Assembly (NCBI RefSeq): GCF_018598185.1
Contig: NZ_JAHESC010000038.1
Coordinates: 1-64,000 of the forward strand
Source of the DNA: Dawidia soli
GTDB lineage: Bacteria > Bacteroidota > Bacteroidia > Cytophagales > Cyclobacteriaceae
Direction of reading: 5' to 3'
Length of the DNA: 64,000 nucleotides
Part shown: in pieces, positions 59,859 through 64,000 of the stretch
Layout: each line of letters starts with the position of its first letter
Numbering within the stretch: the stretch's first letter is position 1
The notes under the pieces: generated by a model
What the model was told of the DNA's origin: nothing
What the model saw: only the letters and a program-made list of their open reading frames with translations
Databases searched by the model: none
Made by a program: the position numbers and the translations under genes

Positions 59859-60974
59859 ATGAAAGAAATTATCGCCCGCATCAACCAATACCTGTTGCTC
59901 GCCATCCTGACAACGATCGTTTTATTTTATGGGAAAGTAGTGCTGGTGCCGGTCCTCTTTGCCGCCCTGCTGGCAATGTTGATGGCGCCGGTGTGCCGCT
60001 GGCTCGATGCCCGCGGCCTGTCGCGGCCGCTGTCCACGGCGATCTGCATCCTGATCCTGTTGATTTCGTTGCTGGCCGTTCTGGGCGTCGTGGTCGCAGA
60101 GATCTCCACCTTCGCGGGCGAAGCCGAAGCCATCGAAAAAAAAGCGAATGAGCTGCTCGCGACGCTGCAAAGATTTATTCAACAGAATGTTGGCGTGGAG
60201 CCGGAGAAGCAGATGACGATGGCAAAGGAGCAGGTGAAGAATATGGGAAAGTCAGCGGGCTCTTTTGCAGGGGCGTTCATCGGTGGTATTACCAATACCA
60301 TTGCGGGGCTGCTGATCACGCTGGTGTTCACCTTTCTTTTTCTGTTCAACAAGGAACGTTATGAGTCGTTCTTCTTAAAATTATACAAGGACGAAGATAC
60401 GGCCAGGGTAAAAGCGATCGTCAACCAGATCACCACCGTGGCCCAAAAATATCTCACCGGCCGCGTGATGTCCATTTTAACGCTCGCAACGCTCTATTCC
60501 ATCGGTTTGTTGATCGTCGGCATCAAGAATGCCGTTTTGCTGGCAGGTATTGCGGCGCTGCTCACCGTCGTGCCGTATATCGGTTCAGTGATCGGCGGTA
60601 TGTTTCCTTTTTTTATGGCACTTGTTACCGAAGACTCGCTGCAGCCGGCGGTTATGGTGGTGGTCGTGATCGTTGCCATCCAGATGATCGACAATTACTT
60701 TATTGAGCCGAACATGGTGGGGGGAGAAGTGAGCCTGAGTGCGTTTGCCTCTATTCTGGCGATCCTCGTGGGCGGTGTCGTCTGGGGGGTGGCGGGGATG
60801 GTGCTGTTCATACCGTTGTTGGGGATTGTAAAGATCGTGTGCGACCACGTGGAACCGCTGAAACCCCTGGGCTATGTGATGGGTGACCCCGACGGGAATA
60901 AGCCGTCGAAGATTAAGATTTGGATTCAAAAGAAGTTGGGGATAAAGGATAGGCGGAAGAAACGGCAACAGTAG
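59859..60974 (+). CDS. AI-2E family transporter
   Basis: A 371-residue inner-membrane protein of the AI-2E (YdgG/PerM/TqsA) family with about seven or eight helices. I took the ATG at 59859 (MKEIIARINQYLLLAILTTIVLF in part); earlier methionines add an odd cysteine-rich leader. The long soluble segment at about 85-135 (EAEAIEKKANELLATLQRF) and the late block PYIGSVIGGMFPFFMALVTE and IDNYFIEPNMVGGEVSLSAFASILAILVGGVVWGVAGMVLFIPLLGIVKI (in pieces) are family marks. Members export AI-2 or act as Na+/H+ antiporters or permeases of unknown cargo. It diverges from the GH13 genes. Confidence 0.87.
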   Translation: MKEIIARINQYLLLAILTTIVLFYGKVVLVPVLFAALLAMLMAPVCRWLDARGLSRPLSTAICILILLISLLAVLGVVVAEISTFAGEAEAIEKKANELLATLQRFIQQNVGVEPEKQMTMAKEQVKNMGKSAGSFAGAFIGGITNTIAGLLITLVFTFLFLFNKERYESFFLKLYKDEDTARVKAIVNQITTVAQKYLTGRVMSILTLATLYSIGLLIVGIKNAVLLAGIAALLTVVPYIGSVIGGMFPFFMALVTEDSLQPAVMVVVVIVAIQMIDNYFIEPNMVGGEVSLSAFASILAILVGGVVWGVAGMVLFIPLLGIVKIVCDHVEPLKPLGYVMGDPDGNKPSKIKIWIQKKLGIKDRRKKRQQ

Positions 60975-61016
60975 GCATTTGCGAAAGCGGCGCTTTTTTG
61001 CACGCACACGGTCTCA

Positions 61017-61032
61017 TCAGGTAGGTACCTGA
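61017..61032. promoter_or_regulatory. Palindrome upstream of the rhamnosidase gene
   Basis: TCAGGTA-GG-TACCTGA has perfect 7-bp arms and a 2-bp spacer. It lies 54 nt before the GH78 ATG and 43 nt after the AI-2E-family stop. No U-tract follows, so an operator is more likely than a terminator. It differs from the other two operators in the window. Confidence 0.45.
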
Positions 61033-61086
61033 CGGCCAGATACAGAAATATTTTTATTTTTAGCCGTTCACCTTAGTCTATCGACC

Positions 61087-63768
61087 ATGTTTATACCTGT
61101 TTTCTCACGGCGCGCGATCATTGGCGCATGTTTACTGCTGACAAGTCTTTCATCTGCCTGGGCGCAGCAGGCCTTTTATGCTACGGCGCTCAAGACCGAG
61201 CATCTCCAGGATCCCCTGGGGCTGGATGCTGCGGCACCGCGGTTTTCGTGGCGTATGGAAGATCCCCAGCCGGAGGCACGGCAGACCGCGTACCGGATCC
61301 TGGTGGATACCGATTCTGTCGCCGTGGCCGGCGGGCAGGGCACGATATGGAATTCAGATTGGGTCAATTCCAGCGAAACCTTGGCTACCTTTGGTGGAGC
61401 CGCGCTGAAACCTTTTACAAAATATTACTGGCGTGTAGACCTGGCGGATCACCGGCGGAAGCGTACCGTCACCGGCAGCGTGGCGCACTTCGAGACGGGT
61501 ATGATGCAACCGCAAAATTGGAAAGGCGCGTGGATCACCGACAACCATAACATTGATTTCAAACCGGCGCCGTACTTCCGCCGCGTGTTTCGGACCTCGA
61601 AAAAGATCGTGTCGGCCCGGGCGTACGTAGCCGCCGCGGGACTTTTTGAATTGTATGTCAATGGCCGGAAGGTTGGCAACCACCGGCTGGACCCGATGTA
61701 TACGCGCTTTGACAAACGCAACCTCTATGTGACGCACGATGTGACGGCGTTGATACAGTCGGGTGGCAATGCGATCGGCGTACTCCTGGGAAATGGATGG
61801 TATAATCATCAGTCTACGGCCGTGTGGGATTTCCATAAGGCGCACTGGCGTGCGCGCCCGGCGTTTTGCCTGGATCTGCGCATTACCTATGCCGATGGTA
61901 CAACGGAGGTTATCGGCTCGGGCGCCGATTGGAAAACATCGCTTAGCCCGGTCGTGTTCAACAGCATCTATACCGCCGAGCATTATGACGCCCGCCGCGA
62001 GCAGCCCGGATGGGATACGGCCGGCTTCGACGACACATCCTGGACAAACGCCAGGACGCGTCAGGCACCGTCGGGAAACATCGTGGCGCAGGTGTTGCAT
62101 CCGATCCGGAATGTGGAAGAGATCACCGCGAGCATGCGCAAGTTCAATGATACCACCTATGTGTTCGACCTTGGACGCAACATCGCCGGTGTCAGCAAAC
62201 TGACCGTAACGGGTGCCGCGGGCACCGTGGTGCGGCTCAAACATGGCGAACGGCTTTATGCCAACGGGCATGTCGATCTCTCCAACATCGACGTGCACTA
62301 CCGGCCCAAAGACAACACCGATCCTTTTCAGACCGACATCGTCATCCTGAGTGGCAAGCCGGAGGAAACGTTTATGCCCCACTTTAACTACAAAGGATTT
62401 CAATACGTAGAGGTGACCAGCTCCGCGCCGGTGACATTGCAAGCAAAAAGCCTGGTGGGATATTTTATGCATAGCGATGTGCCAACGGTCGGCAGCCTGA
62501 AAACGTCGGAGCCGCTGGTGAATACCATCCTGCAAGCCACCAACAACTCGTACCTGTCCAATCTTTTCGGTTATCCGACAGATTGCCCGCAACGCGAAAA
62601 GAACGGCTGGACAGGCGACGCCGCCATTGCAATTGAGACCGGGCTCTATAGCTTTGACGGGATCACGATCTATGAAAAGTGGCTGGCCGATCACCGCGAT
62701 GAACAACGACCCAACGGCGTACTGCCGTCGATCATTCCGACAGACGGGTGGGGCTACGAATGGGGCAACGGCCCGGATTGGACCAGCACGATCGCGATCA
62801 TTCCCTGGAACCTGTATCTCTTCTACGGAGACAGCAAGCCGTTGGCAGATTGCTACGCCAACATCAAGCGGTATGTCGACCACATCGATAGCATCAGCCC
62901 GACGGGGCTGACAACGTGGGGACTGGGCGATTGGGTGCCCGTAAAATCCAAATCACCCGTGGAGCTGACATCGACTTGCTACTATTATGCCGACGCCGTG
63001 ATCCTGGCAAAAGCGGCCAGGCTGTTTGGTCATACAGCCGATCACGCAAAGTATACCGCATTGGCGGAGAAGATCCGGACTGCCTTTAACACCAAGTACC
63101 TGAACCGGCAGACAGGTATCTATAACACCGGCCTGCAGACGGAATTAAGCGCACCCTTGTTTTGGGGATTAGTACCCGACGATATAAAGGGCCGCGTCGC
63201 CGCCAATCTCGCCAAACGCGTCGCCGCCGACGGATTTCATTTGGATGTAGGCCTGCTGGGACAAAAGGCTATTTTGAATGCCTTGAGCGAAAATGGCTAC
63301 GCCGATATAGCCTACAAGGTAGCAGCACAACGAACGTATCCGTCCTGGGGCTGGTGGGTCGTGAACGGCGCGACGACGTTATATGAAAACTGGAACATTC
63401 AGGCGGCAAACGATATTTCGCTCAACCACATTATGTTCGGCGAGATCGGAGCCTGGCTATATAAGTCGCTGGGCGGTATAAAGCCCGACGCCACGCAGCC
63501 CGGGTTTAAGCACGTACTGTTGCAGCCGCACCCGGTAAAAGAACTCGGCGAAGCCGACGTCACACACACCGGCCCGCAAGGAACCGTTCGATCACATTGG
63601 TGGTGGGAAAATGGAAAACTGCGCTACAACGTCGTTGTCCCCGCCAACGCAACCGCCACGATCACGTTGCCCATAGTAGCCGGAACACGCGTGTACCGCG
63701 GCGCGAAACCCGTCACACGGCCTCAGGTAACCGTCGGCGCCGGCGAGCATACCTTCATCTGGAAATGA
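61087..63768 (+). CDS. GH78 alpha-L-rhamnosidase
   Basis: An 893-residue exported hydrolase that removes terminal alpha-L-rhamnose from plant glycans or glycosides. The signal peptide is about residues 1-26 (AIIGACLLLTSLSSAWAQ). Modules are an N-terminal fibronectin-like domain (LQDPLGLDAAAPRFSWRMED), a beta-sandwich with FELYVNGRKVGNHRLDP, then the (alpha/alpha)6 barrel with YPTDCPQREKNGWTGDAAI holding the general acid, followed by GDWVPVKSKSP, and a C-terminal beta domain (GPQGTVRSHWWWENGKLRYNV). Full length. It is transcribed alone; its link to the fucose/galactose locus is by function only. Confidence 0.92.
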   Translation: MFIPVFSRRAIIGACLLLTSLSSAWAQQAFYATALKTEHLQDPLGLDAAAPRFSWRMEDPQPEARQTAYRILVDTDSVAVAGGQGTIWNSDWVNSSETLATFGGAALKPFTKYYWRVDLADHRRKRTVTGSVAHFETGMMQPQNWKGAWITDNHNIDFKPAPYFRRVFRTSKKIVSARAYVAAAGLFELYVNGRKVGNHRLDPMYTRFDKRNLYVTHDVTALIQSGGNAIGVLLGNGWYNHQSTAVWDFHKAHWRARPAFCLDLRITYADGTTEVIGSGADWKTSLSPVVFNSIYTAEHYDARREQPGWDTAGFDDTSWTNARTRQAPSGNIVAQVLHPIRNVEEITASMRKFNDTTYVFDLGRNIAGVSKLTVTGAAGTVVRLKHGERLYANGHVDLSNIDVHYRPKDNTDPFQTDIVILSGKPEETFMPHFNYKGFQYVEVTSSAPVTLQAKSLVGYFMHSDVPTVGSLKTSEPLVNTILQATNNSYLSNLFGYPTDCPQREKNGWTGDAAIAIETGLYSFDGITIYEKWLADHRDEQRPNGVLPSIIPTDGWGYEWGNGPDWTSTIAIIPWNLYLFYGDSKPLADCYANIKRYVDHIDSISPTGLTTWGLGDWVPVKSKSPVELTSTCYYYADAVILAKAARLFGHTADHAKYTALAEKIRTAFNTKYLNRQTGIYNTGLQTELSAPLFWGLVPDDIKGRVAANLAKRVAADGFHLDVGLLGQKAILNALSENGYADIAYKVAAQRTYPSWGWWVVNGATTLYENWNIQAANDISLNHIMFGEIGAWLYKSLGGIKPDATQPGFKHVLLQPHPVKELGEADVTHTGPQGTVRSHWWWENGKLRYNVVVPANATATITLPIVAGTRVYRGAKPVTRPQVTVGAGEHTFIWK

Positions 63769-63780
63769 CGTTCCGGACGT

Positions 63781-63820
63781 AGGGCGGTCTCCCGACCGCC
63801 CCACCGGTAACGTCGTACCC
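63781..63820. repeat. REP-like palindromic unit, copy 2
   Basis: GGGCGGT (63782-63788), loop CTCCCG, ACCGCCC (63795-63801), then the tail CCACCGGTAACGTCGTACCC. It matches the unit at 641-681 in layout and tail, with different paired bases in the stem. It lies 13 nt after the rhamnosidase stop. Confidence 0.6.
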
Positions 63821-63918
63821 CAGGACATTCGCAAACAACCTCCGCCAAAGCCGAGTCCCAACCCGACCAACACACAGCATACCACGCCCCAGCCCGGTAT
63901 AATTGCCCAAAAATCAAG

Positions 63919-63926
63919 TATCTTTG
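63919..63926 (+). promoter_or_regulatory. Near-leaderless -7 box before the last gene
   Basis: TATCTTTG matches TAnnTTTG exactly and ends 4 nt before the ATG at 63931, the same spacing as the box before the MBL gene at 31987. Confidence 0.4.
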
Positions 63927-63930
63927 GAGC

Positions 63931-64000
63931 ATGCTACGGCCCGTCCCCTCGCCTGTCCTGCGCATCCCGCTGTGTTTGTATCTGCTTGTGCTTGTCAGCA
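63931..64000 (+). CDS. Start of an exported protein, cut by the window edge
   Basis: Only 23 codons are visible. The ATG at 63931 opens MLRPVPSPVLRIPLCLYLLVLVS, a short positively charged start and a hydrophobic core, typical of a signal peptide or membrane anchor. The product cannot be named. The start is supported by the preceding TATCTTTG box and by the lack of any other gene after the rhamnosidase. Confidence 0.5.
   Translation, partial: MLRPVPSPVLRIPLCLYLLVLVS

Noticed and set aside
61354-62883. A 509-codon minus-strand frame opposite GH78
   Set aside because: Antisense shadow of a complete rhamnosidase gene; no family resemblance.
1-64000. CRISPR arrays, tRNA or rRNA genes, phage genes, insertion sequences
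   Set aside because: No regularly spaced repeats, tRNA cloverleaf ends, rRNA words, transposase or phage structural genes were seen on reading the window; a covariance search would be needed to exclude small RNAs fully.

Overview
The window is chromosomal DNA from a Bacteroidota bacterium, probably Cytophagia or Chitinophagia. The evidence is two SusC/SusD pairs, five FecR-type proteins with the DUF4974-like C-terminus, a type IX secretion sorting domain, DUF4959/DUF4998-type surface lipoproteins, and promoter-like TAnnTTTG boxes instead of strong Shine-Dalgarno sites. No tRNA, rRNA, CRISPR array, insertion sequence or phage gene was seen. Bases 2-35 match a degraded Nextera transposase adapter, so the left edge is a contig end and the first gene is cut there by assembly.

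Layout. 0-1.7 kb: a truncated methyltransferase, an intergenic region with palindromic repeats, and a Panacea-domain antitoxin overlapping a small membrane protein (candidate PanAT toxin-antitoxin pair). 1.7-7.1 kb: three FecR-like genes without sigma factor or receptor, one with a duplicated N-terminal domain and one lacking that domain. 5.1-10.2 kb: four small exported proteins (three with four cysteines), a MauE-like membrane protein and an unknown exported protein; three of the small genes are preceded by copies of one 43-bp element. 10.2-17.4 kb, facing them: a TlpA thioredoxin with a DUF3738-like tail, SusD, SusC and a fourth FecR, again without a sigma gene. 17.7-24.7 kb: a Fsr-type MFS exporter, cysteine desulfurase, REP-like repeats and a secreted multidomain metalloprotease. 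24.9-31.9 kb: a complete ECF sigma - FecR - TonB receptor - acidic lipoprotein - phytase operon. 32.0-39.7 kb: an MBL hydrolase, then a TetR-controlled efflux operon (TolC, HlyD, two ATPases, two permeases) resembling YbhGFSR. 41.7-56.2 kb: a polysaccharide utilisation locus (SusC, SusD, two surface lipoproteins, GH95, GH36, L-fuconate dehydratase) with a divergent TetR regulator. 56.2-63.8 kb: TreZ, a GH13 glucosidase, an AI-2E-family transporter and a GH78 rhamnosidase.

How it works together. The window is mostly nutrient capture at the outer membrane: phytate, fucose- or L-galactose-containing glycans, rhamnosides, and an unknown substrate for the first SusCD pair. Two operator systems can be read directly: a 16-bp palindrome at both ends of the efflux tetR, and an 18-bp inverted repeat placed 6 nt upstream of the -7 box of both the fuconate dehydratase gene and susC. 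The most novel candidate is the 7.4-17.4 kb locus, which combines cysteine-patterned exported mini-proteins, two likely redox proteins and a SusCD transporter.
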